Shown one piece after another: positions 35,374-43,773 of a DNA stretch of 64,000 nt. The stretch is from Archangium violaceum Cb vi76 (GTDB taxonomy: Bacteria > Myxococcota > Myxococcia > Myxococcales > Myxococcaceae): the NCBI RefSeq assembly GCF_000733295.1, contig NZ_JPMI01000136.1, positions 16,201 through 80,200 of the forward strand. The letters are read 5' to 3'. Both the position numbers and the translations under genes were made by a program. The notes under the pieces are model-generated. The model had not been told where the DNA came from, searched no databases, and saw only the letters and a program-made list of their open reading frames with translations. The first letter of the stretch is position 1; each line of letters begins with the position of its first letter.

Positions 35374-37080
35374 TCAGGGGGTGGCCTCGAGCGGAAGCTG
35401 GACGGTGAAGGTGGCGCCAGCCCCCAGGGTGCTGGTGACGCTCACGGTGCCTCCCAGGGCCTCGACGATTTGCCGGGTGATGTAGAGGCCCAGGCCCAGG
35501 CCGCCGTAGTGGCGATCCGACACGGCGCGCTCGAAGCGGCCGAAGAGGCGGGGGAGGCTCTCGGGGGCGATGCCGATGCCCTCGTCGCGCACCTCGAGGC
35601 GGGCGCACGCGCCGTCGGAGGACACCTTCAGGCGCACGGGCTTGCCAGCGCCATACTTGAGGGCATTGGAGAGGAGGTTGGTGACCACCTGCTCCAGGCG
35701 GATCCGATCCCAGGCGCCCACGGCGGGGCCGGAGAGCTCCAGGTGGATGGGGCTGTGGGCGTGGGTGGCGGGCAGCTCGAAGTGGGCGGCCACGTCCTGG
35801 ACGAGCGCGGACAGGTCCACCGGCTCCCGGTCCAGGCGCAGGCGGCCGGCATGGAGGTGGGTGACGTCCAGCAGCTCGTTGACGAGCGCGTTGAGGCGGC
35901 CGGCGTTGCGGTCGATGTTCTCCAGCTTGGAGAGGAGGTCGGCGGGGGCCTGGCCGGCCTCGGAGCGGCGGGCCCCGCGCAGCAGCGACTGCACGTTGAG
36001 CTTGAGGGAGGTGGTGGGGGTGCGCAGCTCGTGGGCGGCGACGGTGAAGAACTCATCGCGCTGGGCCACGGCCTGGCGGGCCTCGCGGAAGAGCAGGACG
36101 TTGTCCACGGAGAGGGCCACGCGGTCGGCGAGGTCCTCGGCGAAGCGCAGGTCCTCCACGCCGAGGGTGCGCGGGGAGAAGGTGAAGAGGACGAGCGCGC
36201 CCAGGGGGCGTCCGCGCGCGCGCAGCGGCACGGCCAGCACGGAGTGGGGCCCGAGTGCCTGCATGAGGCGCAGGTGCTCCGCGTCCCGGGCGAGGGCGTG
36301 GAGGAGGGGCGGCGTCAGCTCGGTGAGGAGCTGGGGCACGTCCTGGGGCAGCCTCAGGCCCACGAGGCCGGGCTCGCCGGGCGTCCCGCCGGAGGCCTGG
36401 CCGCCGGAGGCCTGGCCGCCGGAGGCCTGTGAAGACCGCCGCAGCACCTCGAGGAGCAGGGCCTCCTGGACGGGCTCGGTGGTGACGGTCTCGCACAGGA
36501 GGGGCTGGCCGCGGCTGTCCATCACCTGGAGGATGCAGGCATCGGCGAAGGAGGGGACGCAGCGGCGGGCCAGCTCGCGCAGGGCGCTCTCCACGTCGAG
36601 GGAGGCGGTGAGCAGGTGGCTGGCCTCGGCGAGGAAGGTGGACTCGCGCTCCTCGCGCTTGCGGCGGGTGATGTCGTTGAACCAGATGGAGAGCCCGTCG
36701 CCGCGCTTGAGGGCGACGAGGCGGAACCAGCGCTCGCGGTTCTCCAGGGGGAAGTACACCTCGTCCACATAGGGCTGGCCGGTCTCCACCACCAGGGCGA
36801 GGCGGGAGTGGATGCCGCGGCTGCGCGCGTCGGGGAGCAGCTCGACGATGCCCCGGCCGAGCACGAAGGCCAGGCTCATGCCCATCAGGGTCTCGGCGGC
36901 GGGGTTGGCGTACAGCCAGCGGAAGTCCACCAGCGCCCCGGTGTCGTCGCGCACGGCGGCCACGGCCATGTAGCCATCGGGGTGGTCGGCGGCGAAGACC
37001 CAATCGTCCACGGGCGTGGGACTGGGCTCCTCCGGGCACTCCGGACGGATGCTCTTCGCGGCTCCACGGGCTTGGGACAT
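35374..37080 (-). CDS. Soluble histidine kinase (PAS-GAF-HisKA-HATPase)
   Basis: This 568-residue kinase starts at 37080 with GGAGG upstream. It has a PAS domain (about 25-145), a GAF domain (about 150-330), the phosphoacceptor VAAHELRTPTTSL near residue 345, and an ATPase domain with DEGIGIAPE and GGLGLGLYI. In the GAF region the sequence QASGG occurs three times because of a 15-base tandem repeat in the DNA. No membrane segment and no receiver domain are seen. It is the third kinase in a row on the minus strand; they may signal through a regulator located elsewhere. Confidence 0.87.
   Translation of the reverse strand: MSQARGAAKSIRPECPEEPSPTPVDDWVFAADHPDGYMAVAAVRDDTGALVDFRWLYANPAAETLMGMSLAFVLGRGIVELLPDARSRGIHSRLALVVETGQPYVDEVYFPLENRERWFRLVALKRGDGLSIWFNDITRRKREERESTFLAEASHLLTASLDVESALRELARRCVPSFADACILQVMDSRGQPLLCETVTTEPVQEALLLEVLRRSSQASGGQASGGQASGGTPGEPGLVGLRLPQDVPQLLTELTPPLLHALARDAEHLRLMQALGPHSVLAVPLRARGRPLGALVLFTFSPRTLGVEDLRFAEDLADRVALSVDNVLLFREARQAVAQRDEFFTVAAHELRTPTTSLKLNVQSLLRGARRSEAGQAPADLLSKLENIDRNAGRLNALVNELLDVTHLHAGRLRLDREPVDLSALVQDVAAHFELPATHAHSPIHLELSGPAVGAWDRIRLEQVVTNLLSNALKYGAGKPVRLKVSSDGACARLEVRDEGIGIAPESLPRLFGRFERAVSDRHYGGLGLGLYITRQIVEALGGTVSVTSTLGAGATFTVQLPLEATP
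36391..36429. repeat. 15-base tandem repeat inside a kinase gene
   Basis: GGAGGCCTGGCCGCC is present twice in full and a third time for nine bases. It is in frame and encodes a QASGG repeat in the GAF region of the kinase. Copy number could vary between strains without breaking the frame. Confidence 0.85.
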
Positions 37081-37169
37081 GGCGCGCGACCTCCTGTGGT
37101 GCGGGGCCCCCCGGCGCTACTCATGCTGGAAGCGTGAAAGGAGTCGCGGTGGGGAGCAAGCCGGGGAGC

Positions 37170-37682
37170 TCAGGCGACCTCGAGGACCGTCCACTCGCGT
37201 ACCTCCCCGGCGAGGGTCACCTCGATGGTGTCACCCGCCCGACGTCCCAGGAGGGCGCGGCCCACGGGGGAGGCGGGGGTGATGACGGAGAGGAAGCCAT
37301 CGCCTCCGGGGCCGGTGAGCTCGGTGCCGGCGCCGACGGGCAGCAGGAAGAAGGTGCGCTCGGAGAAGCCCTCCTCGTCCTCGGTGGACACGTCGATGAG
37401 GGCGCCGAGGGCGACGGGGCTCTTGCGGGAGAAGCGGGGGACGCCTTCCTGCTGGAAGTCGGAGAGGGCCTTGATCTCCTCCTGGACGCGGCGGGCACGC
37501 TGGGCCTGTCCGGTGGCGAGGCTGCCGTACTCGATGACGGCGCGGCCATCTTCCTTCTTCTCGGACTCGGTGGCGAGGGTGCGGGCGGCCTCACGGGCCT
37601 CGAGCTCGGCGCGGTGGGCGAGGCGGTCGCTCTGGCGGAGCCGATCGGCGAGCTGGTCGAGCAGGGCGTGTTTGTCCAACAT
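37170..37682 (-). CDS. GreA/GreB-family transcript cleavage factor
   Basis: The protein has 170 residues from ATG 37682. The first 75 residues are a charged helical hairpin region (DRLRQSDRLAHRAELEAREAA). The C-terminal half is the Gre FKBP-like domain (VALGALIDVSTEDEEGF, then TPASPVGRALLGRRAGDTIEV). Gre factors enter the RNA polymerase secondary channel and rescue stalled complexes. The N-terminal part is looser than in standard GreA, so it may be a Gre-like regulator of another kind. It diverges from the rhodanese gene 62 bases away. Confidence 0.75.
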   Translation of the reverse strand: MLDKHALLDQLADRLRQSDRLAHRAELEAREAARTLATESEKKEDGRAVIEYGSLATGQAQRARRVQEEIKALSDFQQEGVPRFSRKSPVALGALIDVSTEDEEGFSERTFFLLPVGAGTELTGPGGDGFLSVITPASPVGRALLGRRAGDTIEVTLAGEVREWTVLEVA

Positions 37683-37744
37683 GGTGCGACGGGACTGTAG
37701 CGTCCTGGTGGGAGGGCTCCAGTTTCCGGCTACAGTCCGGGGCC

Positions 37745-38026
37745 ATGACGCCGAAAGAACTGTCACAGAAGGCCCGGGAGCTGGTGGAGCAGGGGTGGGT
37801 ATTGCTGGACGTGCGGACGCCGGAGGAGTTCCAGATGGGGCACCCGGAGCCGGCGAGGAACATCCCCGTGCAGGAGTTGCCGCGGCGGGTGGCGGAGGTG
37901 GGCCCGCCGGGGACGAAGGTGGTGGTGTATTGCCAGGCGGGAGGGCGCAGCGCCATGGCGACTCAAATCCTCCAGGCTCACGGTATTACAGACATCTTCG
38001 ATTTGAAGTCCGTGTCCTATTGGTGA
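37745..38026 (+). CDS. Single-domain rhodanese
   Basis: This 93-residue protein is one rhodanese domain with the active-site loop CQAGGRS; its Cys (about residue 61) would carry a persulfide. DVRTPEEF and the end FDLKSVSYW fit the family. It has no signal peptide, so it is a cytoplasmic sulfur-transfer protein. No ribosome site is clear. It is followed, 112 bases on, by the peroxidase-glycyl radical enzyme on the same strand, but the gap and a dyad between them suggest separate transcription. Confidence 0.85.
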   Translation: MTPKELSQKARELVEQGWVLLDVRTPEEFQMGHPEPARNIPVQELPRRVAEVGPPGTKVVVYCQAGGRSAMATQILQAHGITDIFDLKSVSYW

Positions 38027-38089
38027 CAACAGCAACACGGTCACACGGAAGAATCCTTCCAGCGCCGCGCCCCTGCTAGCGTTCGATGG

Positions 38090-38112
38090 TGAGCACTTAC
38101 CAAGGGTGCTCA
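38090..38112. promoter_or_regulatory. Inverted repeat before the DyP-glycyl radical gene
   Basis: TGAGCAC (38090-38096) and GTGCTCA (38106-38112) form a perfect 7-base dyad with a 9-base centre. It ends 26 bases before the ATG of the fusion gene. It may be an operator, but there is no second copy to compare. Confidence 0.35.
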
Positions 38113-38138
38113 TCACCACTACCTGGGGGAATCACGAC

Positions 38139-41100
38139 ATGAACGCGCGGTTGCCGTTGTCTCGAGAGCACCATTCCGCGGAGCGCCTGTCCACGAGGCA
38201 CGGACGGCAGATCAGCCACGACGTCTGGGGACTGGTGCAGCGTGGCCTGGTCTACCCGGCGCCCTACGCGTTGTTCGCGACCTTCTGGCGCAAGCCCGAG
38301 GGAACGGGCCAGCCGGTGACGCTGGACATCCTGCGGCGGCTGATGAAGGACGTCCGCGAGGAGATCCACGCGAATTACGGCAGCGCCAACACCAGCGCCA
38401 TCGTCGGGGTGGGTTTCCGGCTCTGGCAGCAGTGGTGTGCCGAGGCGGGCACCGAGCTTCCCAAGGGAATGCAGCTGTGCTTCCCGGAGGAGGGGTCCGC
38501 CTATCGCTCGTCGGTGTTCTCCCGCTCGTGTGGGACCTTCGTGGATTCGCAGGGCGATCTCTGGTTCCACATCAAGTCCGATGAGGAAAGCCATTGCGAG
38601 GGGGTCTTCGAGTTCATCCGCAAGCGGTTGGAGGAGGAGGAGCGCTGTGCGCACTCCCCGCCCGGCAGCAACCAGAAGGCGGCCACGAAGTCCACGCGTC
38701 CGGACAAGCGCGGCGGCAAGGTGCTGGGCTGCCGGTTCTCCGAGACGCTGAACAACCCCGCGGACCCTGTCTCCGTCCAGGAGCAGACCCTGGTGGGCTT
38801 CGAGGACCCGGTGCACGTCGGCGCCTCCTTCGTGGTCGCGCAGCGGTTCGTCATCAACTGGGAGCACCTGCTCAACATGAGCCCCCAGCAGATAGAGGAC
38901 CTCGTGGGGCGCACGACCGAGGACATCCTCATTCCCACGCATGACGACCGGAGCCACATCAAGAGCGCCCGCGTGCAGGACGCCCAGGGCAACACCATGC
39001 AGGTGCTGCGGCTGAGCCTCCCCTTCGGGAGGGCGCGCTCCCTGGAGAACGACGAGCTGCGCGCCAAGGGGGCGAGCCTCCGGGATGAGGAGGGGCTCTA
39101 CTTCGCGGGCTATGCCCGGAGCATCCAGGTGCTCGAGTCCATCATGAACCAGCAGATTGGCGACACGAGCGGCTTCATGAGGGACCGGCTCCTCTCCGAG
39201 ATGAGCGCCAACCTGGGAGGCTTCTACTACGTCCCCAGCCAGGCGGACCTCGGGCTGGAGCCGGTGAGGCTCAAGGGGGTGGATGAGACGGATTGGACGC
39301 GCTTCCCCGGAGTGGACTGGAGCCGGTTGGATCGGCACTTCGACATGTCCTCGCCGAACGGGTACATGCAGTACAACCACAAGAACTACCTGTTCGAGAT
39401 GTCCACGATGTCCGAGGAGGATCGCGAGAAGTACCTGCCGCCCTCCCAGCGGGTGTTGCAGCTGCTCTCCAGCACCTTCTCGCGCTGGCAGGACAACTGG
39501 TACTTCGATCGCCGCCAGGAGGAGCTCCAGCACCTGTGTGCCTACGTCGCGCGCAAGTACGGCGCGGACAAGGCCCGGGAGGTGATGGGGTTGCCCGTCG
39601 TCGAGCGCATGGGCTGGGCCATCAAGATGAGCCTCGGGGACGCCTTCGTGGACCCCGCCTATGGCTTCCGGGGACGGAAGCAGGATGCGAAGGGCAACTG
39701 GTACAACGGGGCGGACACCTACCGCATCCACCCGGCGGAGCTCATCGTGGGAGCCCTGCCCAACATTGGACTCGGACAGGGCCGCTACGTCATCGACTAC
39801 GCCCGCGAGGACGAGCGCATCGGCAACTTCTTCGCCGGGCTGAGCCATGCCTCGGGCGTGGGTCACCTCGTGCCCGGCTTCCAGCGGATGTTGGACAAGG
39901 GTCTCGGTGGCCTCGTGGCCGAGGTGAATGCCCGGCACGACTCGACGACGGACGAGAAGAAGCGCCAGTTCTACCGGGGCGTCCTGCGGGCGCTCGAGGG
40001 CGTCCAGGAGCACTGCCTGGCCTATGCGAAGCTCGCGGGCGAGTTGGCGGCCTCGATGGAGCCGGGCCGGCGGGCCGAGCGGGACAACCTGCTGGCCATC
40101 CAGGAGCGCATGAAGCGGCTGTCCAGCGCGCCTCCCAAGACGATGCTCGAGGCCGCCCAGCTCATCTTCACCATGCATGCGTGCCTGCACCTCATCGGCG
40201 AGCCCACGGCCATCGGCCGGCTCGACCAGATGCTCTTCCCCTTCTACGAGCGGGACGTGGCGAACGGGCAGCTCGACGACGAGCAGGCGCAGGAGATCAT
40301 CGACTGCTTCTGGATCAAGGTCGGCGAGAAGGTGCAGCTCAACCGCCAGTTCGTCGAGGACCACCAGCCCTACGGCAACCTCGCCATGGGCGGCATGAGC
40401 GGCAACTACCCGCAGGGCGCCGCCAACAACCAGTGGATCCAACAGGTGACCGTGGGTGGCACCGTGGCGGATGGGTCGCCGGGAGAGGGCAAGCCCGCGT
40501 ACAACAAGGTGACGCTGCTCTGCCTGCGCGCCGCCCGGCGCCTGCCGCTCAACGCGCCCTGCCTGTCCCTGCGCGTGCGCAAGGACATTCCCCCCGAGTA
40601 TCTGCACGAGGCCTCGCTCGCGCTGCTGAGCGGTGGCGCGCACCCCATCCTGCTCAGTGACGAGAAGATCATCCCGGGCCTGCAACACAGCGGAGACGGG
40701 GTGGGCAACGGCACGGGGGAGACGGCCTTCACGCCCGTGGCGGAGAAGGCGGGAGCGGTGTGGCGCAGCGAGGTGGCGCTCGAGGCCGCGCGCGACTACG
40801 CCTGCGATGGCTGCTACGAGCCGCAGCTCGTGGGCAAGAACTGGTTCACCCTGGGCGGGATGAGCTCCCTGCAGCCGCTCGAGGCCGCGCTCAACCAGGG
40901 CAAGAGCTGGACCACCGCCGGGCCCATGTACTTCCGCGGCCAGCGTGTGTCGTTCACGTCGCCGCATCCCAAGGACATCCGCACGTTCGAGCAGTTGCTG
41001 GAGCTCTTCTTCGAGCACCTGCGCTGGATGTACGCCAAGCAGGTGGACGGGCTGCTGGGCGTCTTCGGCACGATGAGCGCCGTGTGCCCCTCGCCGCTGC

Positions 41101-42062
41101 TGTCCGTGTTCGTCGACGACTGCCTCGACAAGGGATTGGACCTCTACGAGGGCGGAGCGCGGTACAACGTCGTGGCGCCCTGCTTCACGGGCTCGTCGAC
41201 GGTGATCAACTCGCTCTACGCCATCCAGAAGATGGTGTTCGATCCGGACACGGCGGTGACGTCGCTGCCGGAGCTCGTCGAGGCGCTCATCTGCGATTGG
41301 GGCTACAAGATGGATGAGCCCTTCATCAGCACGCTGGCGGGCCCGGCGCGCATCGAGGCCAAGGCCGAGCGGTACAAGAAGCTGCGGGAGGTGGCCATGG
41401 CGCTGCCCCGGTACGGCCGCGGCCACCAGGAGCTCGACCGCATGGGCGACGAGCTGCTCGCGCGCATCGCGGAGACGGGAATGCGCGTCTTCACCGAGCC
41501 GGCGGAGCCCACGGCGCAGAAGATGGTGGAGCTCGCGCGGCGGCTCGGCACGCCGGACAAGCCCTTCGGCGGCTTCCAGGTGCAGCCGGGCGTGGGCACG
41601 TTCGAGAACTACTTCGAGTTCGGCGCCATGTTCGGGGCCTCGGCGGATGGCCGGCGCCTCGGGGAGACGCTCGCCTCGGACCTGAGCCCGTCGCCGAGCT
41701 TCGCGGACCAGCCCGTGAACCACCAGGAGGCGGGCTTCCTCCAGTCGCTCGCCGGCTTCACGGGGAAGGGGGCGGATGCCTTCACGAGCGGGGCGCCCAC
41801 GGACTTCAACATCCGCGAGGACTTCTCCGCCGAGGCGCTCCAGCGGGTGCTCACGGCGTTCGCCGAGGGCCGGGGCTCCAACATCCTGACCGTGACGTGC
41901 GCCAACCCGGAGACCTTCGCGGAGGCCGCGCGAAGCCCGGAGAAGTACGACGTGCTGCGCGTGCGCATGGGTGGCTGGTCGGAGTTCTTCGTGGCCATGT
42001 ACCCGGGCCACCAGGCCCAGCACCAGCGGCGTCCGCTCAGCACTCCTGACGAGACGCGCTAG
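38139..42062 (+). CDS. DyP-type peroxidase fused to a glycyl radical enzyme
   Basis: The start at ATG 38139 (GGGGGA before it) gives 1307 residues. Residues about 40-360 resemble the YfeX-type DyP peroxidases: a His in DDRSHIKS (His273, probable haem ligand), VLRLSLPFG, GLYFAGYARS, and NLGGFYYVPS. The catalytic GxxDGxxNP site reads RFSETLNNP, with Glu202 where Asp is usual. Residues about 440-1307 are a pyruvate formate-lyase-like enzyme with the thiyl Cys in DGCYEP (Cys892) and a radical site VRMGGWSEFF, where Gly1279 is the candidate and Trp stands for the usual Tyr. No activating radical-SAM gene is near. I know of no described enzyme joining these two parts. Confidence 0.85.
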   Translation: MNARLPLSREHHSAERLSTRHGRQISHDVWGLVQRGLVYPAPYALFATFWRKPEGTGQPVTLDILRRLMKDVREEIHANYGSANTSAIVGVGFRLWQQWCAEAGTELPKGMQLCFPEEGSAYRSSVFSRSCGTFVDSQGDLWFHIKSDEESHCEGVFEFIRKRLEEEERCAHSPPGSNQKAATKSTRPDKRGGKVLGCRFSETLNNPADPVSVQEQTLVGFEDPVHVGASFVVAQRFVINWEHLLNMSPQQIEDLVGRTTEDILIPTHDDRSHIKSARVQDAQGNTMQVLRLSLPFGRARSLENDELRAKGASLRDEEGLYFAGYARSIQVLESIMNQQIGDTSGFMRDRLLSEMSANLGGFYYVPSQADLGLEPVRLKGVDETDWTRFPGVDWSRLDRHFDMSSPNGYMQYNHKNYLFEMSTMSEEDREKYLPPSQRVLQLLSSTFSRWQDNWYFDRRQEELQHLCAYVARKYGADKAREVMGLPVVERMGWAIKMSLGDAFVDPAYGFRGRKQDAKGNWYNGADTYRIHPAELIVGALPNIGLGQGRYVIDYAREDERIGNFFAGLSHASGVGHLVPGFQRMLDKGLGGLVAEVNARHDSTTDEKKRQFYRGVLRALEGVQEHCLAYAKLAGELAASMEPGRRAERDNLLAIQERMKRLSSAPPKTMLEAAQLIFTMHACLHLIGEPTAIGRLDQMLFPFYERDVANGQLDDEQAQEIIDCFWIKVGEKVQLNRQFVEDHQPYGNLAMGGMSGNYPQGAANNQWIQQVTVGGTVADGSPGEGKPAYNKVTLLCLRAARRLPLNAPCLSLRVRKDIPPEYLHEASLALLSGGAHPILLSDEKIIPGLQHSGDGVGNGTGETAFTPVAEKAGAVWRSEVALEAARDYACDGCYEPQLVGKNWFTLGGMSSLQPLEAALNQGKSWTTAGPMYFRGQRVSFTSPHPKDIRTFEQLLELFFEHLRWMYAKQVDGLLGVFGTMSAVCPSPLLSVFVDDCLDKGLDLYEGGARYNVVAPCFTGSSTVINSLYAIQKMVFDPDTAVTSLPELVEALICDWGYKMDEPFISTLAGPARIEAKAERYKKLREVAMALPRYGRGHQELDRMGDELLARIAETGMRVFTEPAEPTAQKMVELARRLGTPDKPFGGFQVQPGVGTFENYFEFGAMFGASADGRRLGETLASDLSPSPSFADQPVNHQEAGFLQSLAGFTGKGADAFTSGAPTDFNIREDFSAEALQRVLTAFAEGRGSNILTVTCANPETFAEAARSPEKYDVLRVRMGGWSEFFVAMYPGHQAQHQRRPLSTPDETR

Positions 42063-42084
42063 GCCAGCCGAAGTAGGTCCGTTC

Positions 42085-42122
42085 AGGGGTCTCTCCTCAG
42101 CTCGAAAGCAGGAGGGACCCCT
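42085..42122 (+). terminator. Hairpin after the DyP-glycyl radical gene
   Basis: AGGGGTCTCTCCT pairs with AGGAGGGACCCCT across a 12-base loop, with one G-T pair. It is 23 bases past the stop codon. There is no T-run, which is common for terminators in very GC-rich genomes. Confidence 0.5.
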
Positions 42123-42187
42123 CCGGGCCCGGTCTCGCCAGACTTGTCCAACAGTTGGACAAGTTCGTGAAGTGCGCGCCCGGAAGG
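42120..42187. repeat. Long hairpin element, copy 1
   Basis: The outer arms CCTCCGGGC and GCCCGGAAGG pair, and the centre is a perfect 21-base palindrome, CTTGTCCAAC-A-GTTGGACAAG (42143-42163). A diverged second copy lies 140 bases downstream. The 325-base gap between the two flanking genes is filled by these elements and two hairpins, and I see no coding sequence in it. Confidence 0.6.
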
Positions 42188-42260
42188 CGGACTCACTCAC
42201 CCCTGAAAGGACTTTGTTCCGATGGCTTGGGCCAGGAGAGAAGTCCTGTCTGGAGGGAGG

Positions 42261-42325
42261 CTCCGGCCGCGATGGCGAGCAACTGGTCCGACTGTTGGAC
42301 CAGTTGGTACGCCGCGCGGCCGGAG
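42261..42325. repeat. Long hairpin element, copy 2
   Basis: The outer arms CTCCGGCCGCG and CGCGGCCGGAG are perfectly complementary. The centre carries CAACTGGTCC and GGACCAGTTG (42280-42306). The layout and many bases match copy 1, but paired bases have changed together, so the structure seems conserved. Confidence 0.6.
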
Positions 42326-42349
42326 GGCACTCCACGCGTTCCTACGAAA

Positions 42350-42373
42350 CACTCCCCGCGCTCGGGAGGAGTG
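42350..42373 (-). terminator. Hairpin after the MFS transporter gene
   Basis: CACTCC at 42350 pairs with GGAGTG at 42368, and the inner CCG and CGG pair as well. It lies 14 bases past the transporter stop codon on the minus strand. No T-run follows. Confidence 0.45.
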
Positions 42374-42387
42374 CCCACGTTCACGCC

Positions 42388-43668
42388 TCAGGACAGCGCG
42401 GGCTCGGTGGACGGCTTGGGAGCGGGAGCGGGCTGCTCGCGGATGCCGGCCAGCACGAGCGTCGCGGCGACGACGAGGGCGCCGAGCATGAAGTGGAAGC
42501 CGGTGGCGTAGTCATTGCCGTTCCACTCGATGACCTTGCCGATGAGGATGTTGGTGAGGAAGCCGCCGATCTGCCCGCCGGTGTTGATGAATCCGGAGCC
42601 CGAGCCCATGAGCTTGGGCGGGACGAGAATCATGGGGAGGGTCCAGATGGCGCCGGCGGCCATGAAGAGGAGGAAGCCGGCGATGCACTGGGCGATCATG
42701 TACGGGACGGGGTCGTTGATCTGCGTGAAGAGGTAGAGGCAGACACCGCCGAGGGCCTGGCAGCCGAAGACGAGGTACTTGCGGCGGCCGCGGAACCAGC
42801 GGTCGGACACGTAGCCGGCGAGCGTGCAGCCGATGCCACCGAAGAGGAACGGCAGGGCGCCGAGCAGGCCCGTCTTGGTGAGGGAGAGCTTCTTCACCTC
42901 GAGCAGGTACGTGGGCAGCCAGTTGAGCCAGCCGTACATGGTGAGGTTGTAGATGAGGGCGACGAAGAAGAGGACCCAGATGGCGGGGGAGCTGAGCAGC
43001 TGGCCGAAGCTGGCCTTCTCCAGGGTCTGCTCGGCGTTGGCGGCCTGGGAGTGGCTGTCGCGCTCGAACTCCTCGAGCTCCTCGCGGGAGACCTTCGGGT
43101 TGTCCTGGATGGAATTGGTGATGTAGAGCCAGGCGGCCAGCAGGCAGAGGACGCCGGCGCCGCCGAGGGCGAAGAAGCTGCCGCGCCAGCCGAGGATGGG
43201 GAGGAACCAGGCGAGCAGCAGGGAGGAGATGGCGGGTCCGAACGCCACGGACGAGAGGATGATGGCGTTGGCGGTGCCGCGGTTCTTCTTGGTGTACCAG
43301 TTGCCGATGACCTTCCAGACGGCGGCGGGGAAGATGCCCTCACCGATGCCGAAGAGGAAGCGCACGGCGAGCATGCTGGCGAGGCCGCCGACGACGCCGG
43401 TGAGGGCGGTGAAGACGGACCACCAGGCGAGCGCGAAGAGGATGACCTTCCGGGGCCCGATGCGGTCGGCGAGCATGCCGCCGGGAATCTGGAAGAGGGC
43501 GTAGCCGAGGAAGAAGGCGCTGAGGATCCACCCGATGCGCTCTGGCCCGACGTTGAGCTCCGTGCGGATGAACGGGATGGTCATGTTGATGGCCATCCGG
43601 TCCAGCCAGGCCACGAGGTAGCACAGGAGCACCGCGAGCCCGACCTTGTAGCTGGTCTTGAAAGTCAT
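42388..43668 (-). CDS. MFS transporter, anion:cation symporter type
   Basis: The protein has 426 residues from ATG 43668 (MTFKTSYKVG) and twelve hydrophobic segments. LDRMAINMTIPFIRTEL in helix 1 and RFLFGIGEGIFPAAVWK are typical of the ACS family, whose members take up sugar acids and other organic anions with protons or sodium. The loop between helices 6 and 7 is acidic and hydrophilic. The substrate cannot be told. It faces the DyP-glycyl radical gene tail to tail, so they are not in one operon. No ribosome site is obvious before the start. Confidence 0.85.
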   Translation of the reverse strand: MTFKTSYKVGLAVLLCYLVAWLDRMAINMTIPFIRTELNVGPERIGWILSAFFLGYALFQIPGGMLADRIGPRKVILFALAWWSVFTALTGVVGGLASMLAVRFLFGIGEGIFPAAVWKVIGNWYTKKNRGTANAIILSSVAFGPAISSLLLAWFLPILGWRGSFFALGGAGVLCLLAAWLYITNSIQDNPKVSREELEEFERDSHSQAANAEQTLEKASFGQLLSSPAIWVLFFVALIYNLTMYGWLNWLPTYLLEVKKLSLTKTGLLGALPFLFGGIGCTLAGYVSDRWFRGRRKYLVFGCQALGGVCLYLFTQINDPVPYMIAQCIAGFLLFMAAGAIWTLPMILVPPKLMGSGSGFINTGGQIGGFLTNILIGKVIEWNGNDYATGFHFMLGALVVAATLVLAGIREQPAPAPKPSTEPALS

Positions 43669-43773
43669 GGAGCGGGAGCATATCCGCCCGGTTCGCTGAC
43701 AGGTAGGCGCTCCGAGGAGATGACGCGGCGTATTGGGGGCCGGCACCGCGGGTGGGGGAGGGCGGCCGGGCCG

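Noticed and set aside
36391..36429. The 15-base tandem repeat as a regulatory or mobile element
   Set aside because: It lies in frame in a kinase gene and simply repeats QASGG in a variable loop.
38097..42335. A 1412-codon open frame on the minus strand opposite the DyP-glycyl radical gene
   Set aside because: It is the mirror of a high-GC gene: its composition is rich in Arg, His, Gln and Leu without any family motif, and the plus-strand gene has clear domain motifs and a ribosome site.
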